Notes under the pieces: generated by a model
What the model saw: only the letters and a program-made list of their open reading frames with translations
What the model was told of the DNA's origin: nothing
The model's database searches: none
Assembly (NCBI GenBank): GCA_964642855.1
Contig: CAZXSK010000012.1
Span: 8,600 to 72,599 of the forward strand
Direction: 5' to 3'
From: CAZXSK01 sp964642855
Lineage (GTDB): Bacteria > Planctomycetota > Phycisphaerae > SM23-33
DNA length: 64,000 nt
Shown: positions 8,370-16,487 of the stretch, piece after piece
How positions within the stretch are numbered: the stretch's first letter is position 1
Layout of the letters: the number at the start of each line of letters is the position of its first letter
Program-made: the position numbers and the translations under genes

Positions 8370-8762
8370 TCACAGGTCCCCAACAATCTGGAAACGTTTC
8401 CGAGCGACCTGCTCCCCGGCGACCCAGCAGGTCAGCGTCCACGGGCCGACCTTGTCGGAAACCGGCTCCCAGATCGTGTCGCCCAGGAAGAACTCGTAGT
8501 CGCTCGTGCGGACGTAGGACTCTCCCTCGAACGGCGGGACCACTTCGCCGTTATCATCCCGGAACGACGGGTGTTCGATCCGATACCGCAACGACTCTCC
8601 GCGTGCCTTGCGGATCTCGAGGATGTACCCGAACTCCACGCCCAGCCTGGCGGGGATCTCGGTCGTGAAATCCAGGACCTTCGGCAGCTGCTTGCTGTGC
8701 TTGTCGAAGGGGGTATACAGGCCATAGCTGACCATGCGGACTTCGGGTTTTTTCTTCGCCAT
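8370..8762 (-). CDS. DUF3859-like protein
   Basis: 130 residues starting MAKKKPEVRMVSYGLYT, with GAAGG 6 bases before the ATG at 8762. The order of conserved elements matches what I recall of DUF3859: a YGLY strand, PARLGVEFGYILEI, an IEHPSFRD..GEVVPPF stretch, then DYEFFLGDTIWEP and GPWTLTCWVAG. It looks like a small beta-sandwich. No signal peptide. Biochemical function is not known for the family. It is divergent from the cytosine deaminase gene with about 120 bases between them. Confidence 0.6.
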   Translation of the reverse strand: MAKKKPEVRMVSYGLYTPFDKHSKQLPKVLDFTTEIPARLGVEFGYILEIRKARGESLRYRIEHPSFRDDNGEVVPPFEGESYVRTSDYEFFLGDTIWEPVSDKVGPWTLTCWVAGEQVARKRFQIVGDL

Positions 8763-8883
8763 GGGTTGCCTTCGCGTCGATGGTATACCTGTCAGCAACG
8801 ATCCAACGGGGGCGAGTGTGGCCTGTGCGAATCGGCAAGTAAAGGCCCATTCGCCGTATCCGCCGGGTCGACAGGGAGAAGAT

Positions 8884-9318
8884 ATGGACCCGTTCATGCA
8901 GGAAGCGATCGCCGAAGCCCGCAAAGGCCTTCAGCAGGGAGGAATCCCGATCGGGTCGGTGCTCGTGCGTGGAGGTGAAGTCATCGCCCGGGGGCATAAC
9001 AAGCGCGTTCAGGAAGGCGACCCGATCGTCCACGCGGAGATCGACTGTCTGCGAAACGCAGGTCGGATCGGCAGCTACCGCGATACGGTGCTCTATTCGA
9101 CGCTCATGCCCTGCTATCTCTGCGGCGGGGCTGTGGTTCAGTTCAAGATTCCCAAGGTCGTCGCCGGTGAGTCGCGAACGTTTCCGGGGTCGCGCGAGAT
9201 GATGGAATCCCACGGCGTGGAGGTGGAGGACCTCGACCTGGAAGAATGCGTCGCGATGATGCGTACGTTCATCGACGCCAATTCCGACCTCTGGAACGAA
9301 GACATCGGCGAGAAGTAG
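8884..9318 (+). CDS. Cytosine deaminase, fungal FCY1-like
   Basis: 144 residues of the zinc-dependent cytidine/deoxycytidylate deaminase fold. It should deaminate cytosine or a related base to uracil in pyrimidine salvage. The zinc site is complete: HAEI (His ligand and proton-shuttle Glu, ~residues 57-60) and PCYLCGGA (two Cys ligands). The C-terminus (RTFIDANSDLWNEDIGEK) closely resembles the tail of yeast cytosine deaminase rather than the unrelated bacterial CodA amidohydrolase. GGGAGA lies 5 bases before the chosen ATG; an in-frame start at 8734 is unlikely. Exact base specificity is inferred from family likeness. Confidence 0.8.
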   Translation: MDPFMQEAIAEARKGLQQGGIPIGSVLVRGGEVIARGHNKRVQEGDPIVHAEIDCLRNAGRIGSYRDTVLYSTLMPCYLCGGAVVQFKIPKVVAGESRTFPGSREMMESHGVEVEDLDLEECVAMMRTFIDANSDLWNEDIGEK

Positions 9319-9393
9319 CCACCCCAGGACGCAGCCCTCCGGCAGGGACTCCCGCCCGGGGTCGTGAAGCTTCGGTGAAATCCCGCGTCTGCG

Positions 9394-9424
9394 TTGTGCG
9401 ATTCTCCCCCGGTCCGGGTATAAT
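9394..9424 (+). promoter_or_regulatory. Promoter of alkaline phosphatase gene
   Basis: A perfect -10 box TATAAT (9419-9424) lies 19 bases after TTGTGC (9394-9399). The predicted leader is about 64 bases. No clear PHO-box repeat is visible, so phosphate control cannot be claimed. Confidence 0.45.
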
Positions 9425-9494
9425 GCGAAGCTGACGCGGAGTCTGCGGCGCTGCCATGGCGCCTCGCCCCGAACATCACAACGGAGATCCCCCG

Positions 9495-10796
9495 ATGAGC
9501 AATAGGTCACGAACGCGCCTGCTTTTCACCCTCGCCGCCTGCATGGCCGCTGCCGTCGTCGCCCTGACCGGGCTGTGGACCGGCCCCCTGTCGGCCACGC
9601 AGACGGTGGACGTCCCTCCGCCTCCGTCCGAGCGGATCGACGTCATCACCGTCGAGCAGCCCAACGCAGAGGGCGGGCGGGTCTGGGGAACAGGCCGGAA
9701 CCGCAAGAAGAACGTCATCCTGATGATCGGCGACGGCATGGGCTTTGAGCAGCTCAAGGCCGCCAGCGTGTTTGCGTGGGGCGCAGACGGCAAGCTGACC
9801 ATGCAAAAGCTGCCCTTCCGGGGCAGCATGACCACCCACCCGGCCGGTAAGGAGGGAACCGTTACCGACTCGGCAGCTGCCGGAACCGCGCTGGCGTGCG
9901 GGGTGAAAGTCCACAACGGGGTGCTTTCCATGCGCAAGCCGGGCAATGACAAGCCCGTCGAAACGCTGCTGGAAGCTCTCCACGAGAAAGGCTATCGAAC
10001 GGGGCTGGTCTCCACGACCCACCTGACCCACGCAACCCCGGCATCCTTTGCCTCCCACGTGCCGAGTCGCAATAAGTACGACGACATCGGGCGGCAGATG
10101 ATCACCTGCGGCAAGGTGGACGTCATGCTCGGAGGCGGAGGCAGGGGTATGGACCCGGATCTCGCCGCCGAGAAGAGCTACAAGGTCGTCACCGATCGAA
10201 CCGGCCTCGCCAACGCCGTCGCCGACCGCGATGCGCGGGTGGTCGGGGTGTTCGGCCAGGGGCACATGCCCTACGAGTACGAGTACATGATGCGCATCGA
10301 CAATGGCTACGACACGCTGCCGCACCTCTCGGAAATGGCCGCCGCATCAATCGCCCTGCTGGAAGGACGCGGCAATGGATTTTTCCTGATGGTCGAGGGA
10401 GGGCGCATCGACCACGCCGGACACGCCAACGATCTCCGCGCGAACATCATGGAAACCCTCGAGTTCGACAGCGCCGTTCGCGAAGTCCTCGCTTGGGCCA
10501 AGGACCGCGAGGACACGCTCGTGATCGTCACGGCCGACCATGAAACCGGTGGATTGAAGGTTACCCAGCCGCAAGGTCGGGGCACCTGGCCGAAGGTGAC
10601 ATGGGATTCCAAGCATCACAGCGGCGTTGCGGTACCCGTCTACGCGTGGGGCATGGGCGCGAAGCTCTTCGAGGGCAAGCTGGACAACACGGATATCCGC
10701 GGCCGCATTACTCGGGCGTTGGCGGGCGAAGGTCAAGATCCCTCCGCCGACAAGCCGAAGAAGACCGGGGACAAGGCCGAGGCCTACACCCCCTGA
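9495..10796 (+). CDS. Alkaline phosphatase (PhoA superfamily), secreted
   Basis: 433 residues. An N-terminal signal peptide (RSRTRLLFTLAACMAAAVV, cleavage near SAT-Q) directs it to the periplasm. Two-metal active-site motifs are present: LMIGDGMGFEQ (first Asp ligand), VTDSAAAGTALACG (Ser nucleophile), GGRIDHAGH and TADHETGG (zinc ligands), and a final His in KHHSGV. It should release phosphate from monoesters. The ATG at 9495 is favoured by GGAGA 7 bases upstream and by the signal peptide; a frame start at 9456 would precede it. The last 25 residues are Lys/Glu-rich and probably disordered. Length is typical for bacterial enzymes. Confidence 0.9.
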   Translation: MSNRSRTRLLFTLAACMAAAVVALTGLWTGPLSATQTVDVPPPPSERIDVITVEQPNAEGGRVWGTGRNRKKNVILMIGDGMGFEQLKAASVFAWGADGKLTMQKLPFRGSMTTHPAGKEGTVTDSAAAGTALACGVKVHNGVLSMRKPGNDKPVETLLEALHEKGYRTGLVSTTHLTHATPASFASHVPSRNKYDDIGRQMITCGKVDVMLGGGGRGMDPDLAAEKSYKVVTDRTGLANAVADRDARVVGVFGQGHMPYEYEYMMRIDNGYDTLPHLSEMAAASIALLEGRGNGFFLMVEGGRIDHAGHANDLRANIMETLEFDSAVREVLAWAKDREDTLVIVTADHETGGLKVTQPQGRGTWPKVTWDSKHHSGVAVPVYAWGMGAKLFEGKLDNTDIRGRITRALAGEGQDPSADKPKKTGDKAEAYTP

Positions 10797-10809
10797 CCGC
10801 GGAGGGACC

Positions 10810-10838
10810 GTGGCAGGTCCGAGAGCAGATGTTATCCT
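10810..10838 (+). promoter_or_regulatory. Promoter abutting the transglycosylase start codon
   Basis: GTGGCA (10810-10815), a 17-base spacer and TATCCT (10833-10838) end 6 bases before the ATG at 10845. No Shine-Dalgarno is present. As at 3175-3210, this is the arrangement of a leaderless transcript. The -35 match is only 4 of 6. Confidence 0.35.
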
Positions 10839-10844
10839 GTCGCG

Positions 10845-11408
10845 ATGTCACGACTGCATCCACTGCATGCGACGGGCAGAACCCGCCCGGGGGTGATCCT
10901 CCTGTTGATCGCCGTTGCGCTGGCCGCCGGGCTCTATGGCGGATACCAGCTGGCGACGTGGCATCACACCAGCCGCATCGACGCCAGTCTACGGGAATTC
11001 GCGCCCCTGATCCGCAAGCATGCCGCCCGGCATGATGTTCCCGTCGAGTTGGTGACCGCCGTCATCCGGGCTGAGAGTGGCGGCGACCCCAGTGCTGTTT
11101 CTTCCGCTGGCGCCAAAGGCCTGATGCAGTTGACCCCACCGGCCGAGAAGGACGTGCTGGAGAAGTTCGGCTACGAGAAAGGCGGTCTGTTCGACCCGGA
11201 CTACAACATCGCTGTGGGCACGGCATATCTCGGGATGCTGCTGGAGCGGTTCGACGGCGACCGCTGGCTGGCGGTGGCGGCGTACAATGCCGGACCCGGG
11301 CGGATCTCAAAACTCCGCCAGCGTCATCCCGACCTGTCCAGCAGGCAGCTTGTGCTCCGGCACGCACCGCGCGAAACTGCCTCCTACGCGAGCACGATTC
11401 TGGACTGA
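10845..11408 (+). CDS. Lytic transglycosylase, SLT domain
   Basis: 187 residues. One N-terminal TM helix (~17-37) anchors or exports the protein, and residues ~50-185 form a lysozyme-like SLT domain that cleaves peptidoglycan between MurNAc and GlcNAc. The catalytic Glu is in IRAESGGDP; GAKGLMQLTP, the NIAVGTAYLG segment and VAAYNAGPG are standard family motifs. It is compact compared with Slt70 and similar to MltC/Slt-like one-domain enzymes. It lies 48 bases after the phosphatase, but with its own promoter signal. Confidence 0.87.
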   Translation: MSRLHPLHATGRTRPGVILLLIAVALAAGLYGGYQLATWHHTSRIDASLREFAPLIRKHAARHDVPVELVTAVIRAESGGDPSAVSSAGAKGLMQLTPPAEKDVLEKFGYEKGGLFDPDYNIAVGTAYLGMLLERFDGDRWLAVAAYNAGPGRISKLRQRHPDLSSRQLVLRHAPRETASYASTILD

Positions 11409-11467
11409 TGCTCTGTCCCGGCTCCCGGGTATCCGCTCCTGCAACTGCCAGGCCGGGCGCAAACAGT

Positions 11468-11498
11468 GACGCCCGTCCGCTACGCACGGACGGGCGTC
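11468..11498. terminator. Strong hairpin between convergent genes
   Basis: A 12-bp perfect stem GACGCCCGTCCG/CGGACGGGCGTC with a 7-base loop lies between the ends of the transglycosylase (+) and flagellin (-) genes. Neither side has a real T-run, but the position and strength suggest a shared bidirectional terminator or 3' stabiliser. Confidence 0.55.
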
Positions 11499-11553
11499 GG
11501 TCACAGAAAGGGTACACAGAACCAAGTACACACAAACCCGAAGTTGCAGGCGG

Positions 11554-12354
11554 CTATTGCAGCAGCGCGAGGACCAGGCTTGGGTGGCTGTTTGCCTGGG
11601 CCTGCATGGCGATCCCCGCTTGCTGTTGTACGAGCAGTTTCATGCGATCGGCCGAGTTGCGGGCAACGTCGACGTCCTCGATCCGGCTTTGGGCGGCCAG
11701 GGCGTTCTCGGAGGAGATCTCCAGGTTCTCCACCTCGTGAGCGAGGCGGTTTTCGGCCGCTCCGAACGACGCCCGCGCCCGACTGGCGGTCTCCTGGGCC
11801 TTGGCCAGGGCAGCCTCGGCGGCCTCGGGATCATCCAGCGTCAGCCCCTTGAGGTCCGAAAGGTCGGGGATCTCCAGGTTGAACGTCTCCCCGCCTTCCC
11901 CGCCGACGTGCAGCTTGATGGTGCTTCCCGCTCCGCCGTCGAGGAGGTTCTGGCCGTTGAATTCCGTCGAGCCGATCGTCTGCTCGACGTTCTCGGCCAG
12001 CGATGCGAACTCGTCTTCCACGATCGCCCGCTGGGCGTCGCTGAGGGTGTCGGTATTGGCCTGGACGGCCAGTTCACGCATGCGAACCAGGTCATTCTGC
12101 ACGGTGCCCAGGGCACCGTCGGCCGTCTGGGTCATGCTCATCCCGTCGCGAGCATTGCGGACGGCCTGGTTGTAGGTCTTGACATCCGCAGCCAAAAGTT
12201 GGGCGACGGCCATCCCGGATGGATCGTCCTTGGCGGAGTTGATCCGTTTGCCGCTGGCACCGCGAGCGAGGTTGTTGCGGAGCCGGCCGCTGACCCGGCC
12301 GAGATTCAGCATGCTTCCCCTCGGGCGATTGAGCCCTGCGATGTTTGCTGCCAT
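11554..12354 (-). CDS. Flagellin, short form
   Basis: 266 residues, the filament subunit of the bacterial flagellum. The N-terminal coiled-coil half has the conserved GKRINSAKDDPSGMAVA block (~residues 35-51) and ELAVQANTDTLSDAQR. The C-terminal half (SFGAAENRLAHEVENL, DVDVARNSADRMKLLVQQ) ends the D0/D1 core. The variable D2/D3 region is reduced to about 50 residues, so this is near the minimum size for a flagellin. GGGAG lies 6 bases upstream of the ATG. No chaperone, cap or hook genes are adjacent, so it is a stand-alone flagellin locus. The structured leader suggests post-transcriptional control. Confidence 0.9.
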   Translation of the reverse strand: MAANIAGLNRPRGSMLNLGRVSGRLRNNLARGASGKRINSAKDDPSGMAVAQLLAADVKTYNQAVRNARDGMSMTQTADGALGTVQNDLVRMRELAVQANTDTLSDAQRAIVEDEFASLAENVEQTIGSTEFNGQNLLDGGAGSTIKLHVGGEGGETFNLEIPDLSDLKGLTLDDPEAAEAALAKAQETASRARASFGAAENRLAHEVENLEISSENALAAQSRIEDVDVARNSADRMKLLVQQQAGIAMQAQANSHPSLVLALLQ

Positions 12355-12384
12355 GCTCGACTCCCGTCGAAGGTACCGCTTCCA

Positions 12385-12450
12385 TGCCGGAGCGAGGGCG
12401 GGCGACCCTCGCGCCGGCAGTCCGTCCTGCCCCGGAAAGCAGCCGGGGCA
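12385..12450 (-). promoter_or_regulatory. Two-hairpin flagellin leader
   Basis: Upstream of flagellin are two strong hairpins. 12428-12450 has an 8-bp stem TGCCCCGG/CCGGGGCA with a 7-base loop. 12385-12419 has 6 and 7 bp stems separated by one A-G mismatch around a 7-base loop. The second ends 30 bases before the ATG. Neither is followed by a T-run, so they are more likely regulatory leader structures than terminators. No known riboswitch class is recognised, and no clear sigma-28 or sigma-54 promoter is seen. Confidence 0.4.
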
Positions 12451-12591
12451 GCTACGTCGGCTTCCGCGACAGGAAACCTACGATTCACCGGGCCGAAGGA
12501 AAAACACTCACGTGAATTTCCGGAAGTTTCCCCGTAGGATGCCCTGGCGACCGATCGACATATCGACCCGCACAACGCAAGGCTGTCCGAC

Positions 12592-13191
12592 ATGAAGCTG
12601 ATCTTATTTTCAGAACATGACTTACGCGTTGACATCGAAGCCATCGGACGCCTGCGTCACGCCTGCAGGCCCGAGTTGTGCGTCGCGGGACCGAGTTGCT
12701 GCCAGTCATACGAAATCGCTTTCCCCGCGCGTCAGGCCCGGCGCGTGATCGACTACCTCGACCACGCCAGCCGTTATGCACGCCACCTGACCGGCCCTGA
12801 AGGGTTCGTTGACCCCCTCTCGGAGACCGACGACGGCCTGGCTTGCATGGACACCGACGAGGACGGTCTGTGTCTGCTGGCGTTTGCGGATGACACAGGA
12901 CGGAGGCGGTGCGCCCTGCACGCCGCGGCGGTTGAGCTCGGACACGACCCGGCGGCCGTCAAACCCCAACCCTGCTGGCTTTGGCCTCTGGCGCTAAGCG
13001 AGGACGACCCGCCCATTCTCACCGTCTGCGCAGGGGCAGAGCAGTTCCCGTGCAATCGCCTGCTCAAGCGACCCGCCCGCTCTCTGGACGCCGGCCTGGC
13101 CGAAATCGTCGACGGACTCTGGAGTCCCGAACTGGCCCGGAACATCGACGACGCCCTGGCCGGTCGACCCCCTGCCTCGATGCAGCCATAA
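12592..13191 (+). CDS. Cysteine-cluster protein, DUF3109-like
   Basis: 199 residues, soluble. Cysteines cluster in the pattern PELCVAGPSCCQSYEI near residues 28-43, then RRCALHAAA at ~105 and QPCWLWPLAL at ~130. This order recalls the DUF3109 / YkgJ-type metal-chelating families, where the cysteines are thought to hold a zinc or iron centre. Only that pattern supports the name; catalytic activity is unknown. It is divergent from flagellin. A modest AAGG lies 9 bases before the start. Confidence 0.45.
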   Translation: MKLILFSEHDLRVDIEAIGRLRHACRPELCVAGPSCCQSYEIAFPARQARRVIDYLDHASRYARHLTGPEGFVDPLSETDDGLACMDTDEDGLCLLAFADDTGRRRCALHAAAVELGHDPAAVKPQPCWLWPLALSEDDPPILTVCAGAEQFPCNRLLKRPARSLDAGLAEIVDGLWSPELARNIDDALAGRPPASMQP

Positions 13192-13277
13192 CTTATTGAG
13201 ACGTTTGGCCGATACTACAGTTGGGAACCAACGCAGTCATTGGAAGCCGACAGCACGACACTCCATGGGAGCGCAGC

Positions 13278-14984
13278 ATGCACTTTGACCTCCACGAAAT
13301 TCCGTTCAGCCGCTACGGTTCGTTCCTTGCCCTCTCACGCAGGGAGCCTCCTCGCGTGGAGACCTCGGGGCTGTACCTCCGCAGCGTTCGTGGCCTGTCG
13401 AAACCCCGGGAATGCTTCCGGCTGGAGCTGCTTCACCATGGAGAGCCCGTGGAGTTTCGGGAGGTCATCGAGCCCCACCTGCTGCGGCTGGAAGCCGACG
13501 GAGGATTTGCGGAAATCTGCTTTGTCACCGCGAACGTCATCCGTGTCCGCGGCGAGGGCGTCAGTCTGCGTCTCGCGACGGAGGCCCTGGGCCAGTTCGA
13601 CAACGCCTTGCCCCGCTACGGCGACCACTGGCAGGTGGTGCTCTACCGGCAGCGCGTCAAGTTGATGGTTTCCTCGCTGCAGGGACACGTCGAGGTCGAC
13701 GCCCCCTGGGAGGTTGCACGCTGCAGCAGGCTGTCGCTGGAATTTCAGCCCGGCCCGGAGAATGTCTTCGAGACAGTAATCGAAGATTGCCCCTCGGAAT
13801 GGACGCGAAGGGACTACGCCCTGCCCTTTGAGAAGTGCGTCTCGCGGGCGTCGGCGGAGTTCCATGACTGGCTGAAGAAATGCCCCCGGGCTCCCCGAAA
13901 CCTCGCCAAGACGCGCGAGCTGGCAGCCTATCTCAACTGGTCGTGCGTGGTCGGGCCGGACGGACATCTCGAACGCCCGACCATGCTGATGTCCAAGAAC
14001 AAGATGACCAACTGCTGGAGCTGGGACCACTGCTTCAATGCGATCGCCCTGTCGTATGAGAATCCCGAGCTCGCGTGGGACCAGTTCATGACGCTCTTCG
14101 ATCACCAGAACGAAGACGGTGCGCTGCCCGACAGCATCAACGACGCCCAGGAGACCTGGTCGTTCTGCAAGCCGCCCATCCACGGCTGGACGCTCAAACG
14201 CATGATGGAGCGCACCGACTGGATCCAGACGGCGCAGCTTCGCGAAGCGTACGAGCCCCTCTGTCGATGGACCGACTGGTGGTTCAACTTCCGCGACGAC
14301 AGCGAGAACGGCCTGCCGCAGTACAATCACGGCAACGATTCCGGCTGGGACAACGCCACCGTCTTTGACAACGGCGTGCTGCCCGTCGAAGGCCCGGACC
14401 TGGCTGCCTTCCTGGTCTTCCAGATGAATGTCCTGTCGGAAGTCGCCTCGAAGATCGGGCGGAAGAAGGAAGAGAAGGTCTGGCAGCTTCGTTCCTACGA
14501 ACTCCTGCAGAAAATGGTCGACCGTATGTGGCGGGGAGAGCGCTTCGTCGCACCCTCGACCCACACGGACCGGCTGCCCGAGAACAGCGACTGCCTGCTG
14601 ATGTTCATGCCGCTGATCCTGGGGTCGATGCTCCCCCGTGAGGTCCGGGAAGCACTGGTGGCGGGCGTTCGGCAGTCCGGACGGTTCTTCACGAAGTTCG
14701 GGCTGGCCACCGAAAGTCCGGAGAGCCCGAAGTACGAAGCCGACGGCTACTGGCGCGGACCTATCTGGGCTCCGTCGACGATGCTGATCGTCGACGGCCT
14801 GGCCCACAGCGGCCAGGAGGGACTGGCCGGCGAGGTCGCCAGACGATTCTGCAAGATGTGCTCCAACAGTGGATTCGCAGAGAACTTCGACGCCCTCACC
14901 GGCGAGGGACTTCGGGACCTGGCGTACACCTGGACCTCCAGCGTGTGGCTGATTCTGGCCAATGATTTTCTGGCAGCAGTGTAG
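13278..14984 (+). CDS. GH63 / MGH1-like alpha-glycosidase
   Basis: 568-residue (alpha/alpha)6-barrel glycosidase of the GH63/GH37-like clan, which hydrolyses alpha-glucosides, mannosylglycerate or similar. A beta-rich N-terminal domain (~1-190) precedes the barrel. Active-site motifs: SWDHCFNA (~253), GNDSGWDNAT with the likely acid Asp (~355), and YWRGPIWAPSTML (~490), a GH63 signature. No signal peptide, so cytoplasmic. The ATG at 13278 has GGAG 7 bases upstream; a TTG at 13221 opens the frame earlier but lacks support. Substrate is not deducible; compatible-solute or oligosaccharide breakdown is plausible. Confidence 0.75.
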   Translation: MHFDLHEIPFSRYGSFLALSRREPPRVETSGLYLRSVRGLSKPRECFRLELLHHGEPVEFREVIEPHLLRLEADGGFAEICFVTANVIRVRGEGVSLRLATEALGQFDNALPRYGDHWQVVLYRQRVKLMVSSLQGHVEVDAPWEVARCSRLSLEFQPGPENVFETVIEDCPSEWTRRDYALPFEKCVSRASAEFHDWLKKCPRAPRNLAKTRELAAYLNWSCVVGPDGHLERPTMLMSKNKMTNCWSWDHCFNAIALSYENPELAWDQFMTLFDHQNEDGALPDSINDAQETWSFCKPPIHGWTLKRMMERTDWIQTAQLREAYEPLCRWTDWWFNFRDDSENGLPQYNHGNDSGWDNATVFDNGVLPVEGPDLAAFLVFQMNVLSEVASKIGRKKEEKVWQLRSYELLQKMVDRMWRGERFVAPSTHTDRLPENSDCLLMFMPLILGSMLPREVREALVAGVRQSGRFFTKFGLATESPESPKYEADGYWRGPIWAPSTMLIVDGLAHSGQEGLAGEVARRFCKMCSNSGFAENFDALTGEGLRDLAYTWTSSVWLILANDFLAAV

Positions 14985-14998
14985 TCTGTCAGGGCGAC

Positions 14999-15027
14999 TT
15001 GAAATCCTGCTGACCCGGCCCTACGAT
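14999..15027 (+). promoter_or_regulatory. Promoter of the hom operon
   Basis: TTGAAA (14999-15004), 17 bases and TACGAT (15022-15027). Predicted leader about 32 bases, containing GGAG at 15053-15056 for the ATG at 15066. Confidence 0.5.
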
Positions 15028-15065
15028 GCGGCCTCTCTGTCTCTATCTTCACGGAGTTGTGTGCC

Positions 15066-16412
15066 ATGAGTGACAACGGAACAGACAAGCTCGGCGTGTG
15101 TATCGTGGGTTGTGGAACCGTCGGCGGTGCGACGGCAACCATCCTGACCCGTGACCGCGATGTGCTCAGCGACCGGCTGGGCGACCTGCTGGAGCTGCGG
15201 TCCATCGTGGACGTCAACTTCGACCATGCCCGCCAGCTCGCCCTGCCCGAGGAGTTGTTCTGCGACGATCTGCAGAAGGCGCTCGATGACCCTGCAATAA
15301 ACGTGGTGGCGGAGCTGGTCGGAGGCACGACCGTCGCCAAGGAAATCATCGAGAAGGCAGTCGATGCCGGCAAGCACGTGGTCACCGCCAACAAGGCGCT
15401 GCTTGCGCATCACGGCCCGGAGCTTTACGCCCGCGCCCGGCGTAGCGGCGTGTCCATCGCATTTGAAGCCAGTTGCGCCGGGGGCATCCCGATCATCCGT
15501 GCCTTGGGCGAAGGGCTTCTGGCCAACCGGATCGACGCGATGTATGGCATCGTCAACGGTACGTGCAACTACATCCTCACGGAGATGACCGAAGAGGGCA
15601 GCAGCTATGCCGATGTGCTCGCCGACGCCCAGCAGCAGGGACTGGCCGAAGCAGACCCGACTCTCGACGTCGGCGGCGGAGACTCCGCCCACAAACTGGC
15701 GATCATGGCGTCCCTGGCCTTCGGTCAGAAGGTCGACTTCGACGCGATCCCCGTTTCGGGCATCGATGCCCTGAAACTCGTGGACGTCAACTACGGCTCG
15801 GAGCTGGGGTTCGTGCTCAAGCTCCTGGCCATCGCCACGAGGCAGCGAGACGGCTTGTCCCTTCGCGTCAGGCCGGTGTTCATCGCCATGGAGCACCCCC
15901 TGGCACCGATCTCCGGACCATTCAATGCCGTCAGCGTGTACGGCCACGCCGTCGGGCACACGATGTACTATGGCCGGGGGGCGGGCGATTTTCCGACCGC
16001 CTCGGCTGTCGTAGCCGACCTCGCAGCCATCGCCGTGGGCACCTGGCCGGTGCTGTTCGAAAAGCTCAAGCTCTGGCCAGACCGCACCCAGCAGGCAAGA
16101 CAACTGCCCGAGACGGACATCGTCTCGCGGTACTATCTCCGTGCGATGGTAGAAGACGAACCCGGCGTCTTGGGGAAGATCGCCTCGATTCTGGGCAATC
16201 ACGGCATCAGTATCTGCTCGGTGCTGCAGCATGAGCCCCAGCAACATGATCCGGACAGCGTGCCGGTGATCATCACGACCTATCGGGGCAAGGAAGGATC
16301 GATCCGCCACGCGCTGGGAGAGATCGATTCGCTTTCGTGCATGAAACAAACAAGCGTGTGCATCCCGATTGTCGACGAGCACCCGGAGTGGACCGAGACT
16401 ACAATGCCCTGA
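15066..16412 (+). CDS. hom: Homoserine dehydrogenase with ACT domain
   Basis: 448 residues; reduces aspartate semialdehyde to homoserine in threonine/methionine synthesis. A Rossmann NAD(P) fold begins with CIVGCGTVGGATA (~13-25). The catalytic domain has the signature ASCAGGIPIIRALG and YGIVNGTCNYIL, with the usual catalytic Lys/Asp region. The last ~80 residues (YYLRAMVEDEPGVLGKIASI) are an ACT domain, which in other species senses threonine. The start at 15066 uses GGAG 9 bases upstream; a TTG at 15057 directly abuts that SD and is unlikely. It is followed by a COG3635 gene, an informative pairing for the threonine pathway. Confidence 0.93.
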   Translation: MSDNGTDKLGVCIVGCGTVGGATATILTRDRDVLSDRLGDLLELRSIVDVNFDHARQLALPEELFCDDLQKALDDPAINVVAELVGGTTVAKEIIEKAVDAGKHVVTANKALLAHHGPELYARARRSGVSIAFEASCAGGIPIIRALGEGLLANRIDAMYGIVNGTCNYILTEMTEEGSSYADVLADAQQQGLAEADPTLDVGGGDSAHKLAIMASLAFGQKVDFDAIPVSGIDALKLVDVNYGSELGFVLKLLAIATRQRDGLSLRVRPVFIAMEHPLAPISGPFNAVSVYGHAVGHTMYYGRGAGDFPTASAVVADLAAIAVGTWPVLFEKLKLWPDRTQQARQLPETDIVSRYYLRAMVEDEPGVLGKIASILGNHGISICSVLQHEPQQHDPDSVPVIITTYRGKEGSIRHALGEIDSLSCMKQTSVCIPIVDEHPEWTETTMP

Positions 16413-16487
16413 CCCCCGGCCGAAGCCGGAACAAGACCCGCCAGGCCGGCGGGACCCGACCTGCAGACCGACAGACCACGGACCGTC

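Noticed and set aside
12385..12580. c-di-GMP (GEMM) riboswitch in the flagellin leader
   Set aside because: The conserved GEMM core and tetraloop-receptor bases are not present on either strand; only generic hairpins remain.
13335..14807. A 490-codon minus-strand open frame opposite the GH63-like gene
   Set aside because: The GH63 motifs are on the plus strand; the minus frame lacks a start signal and any recognisable domain.
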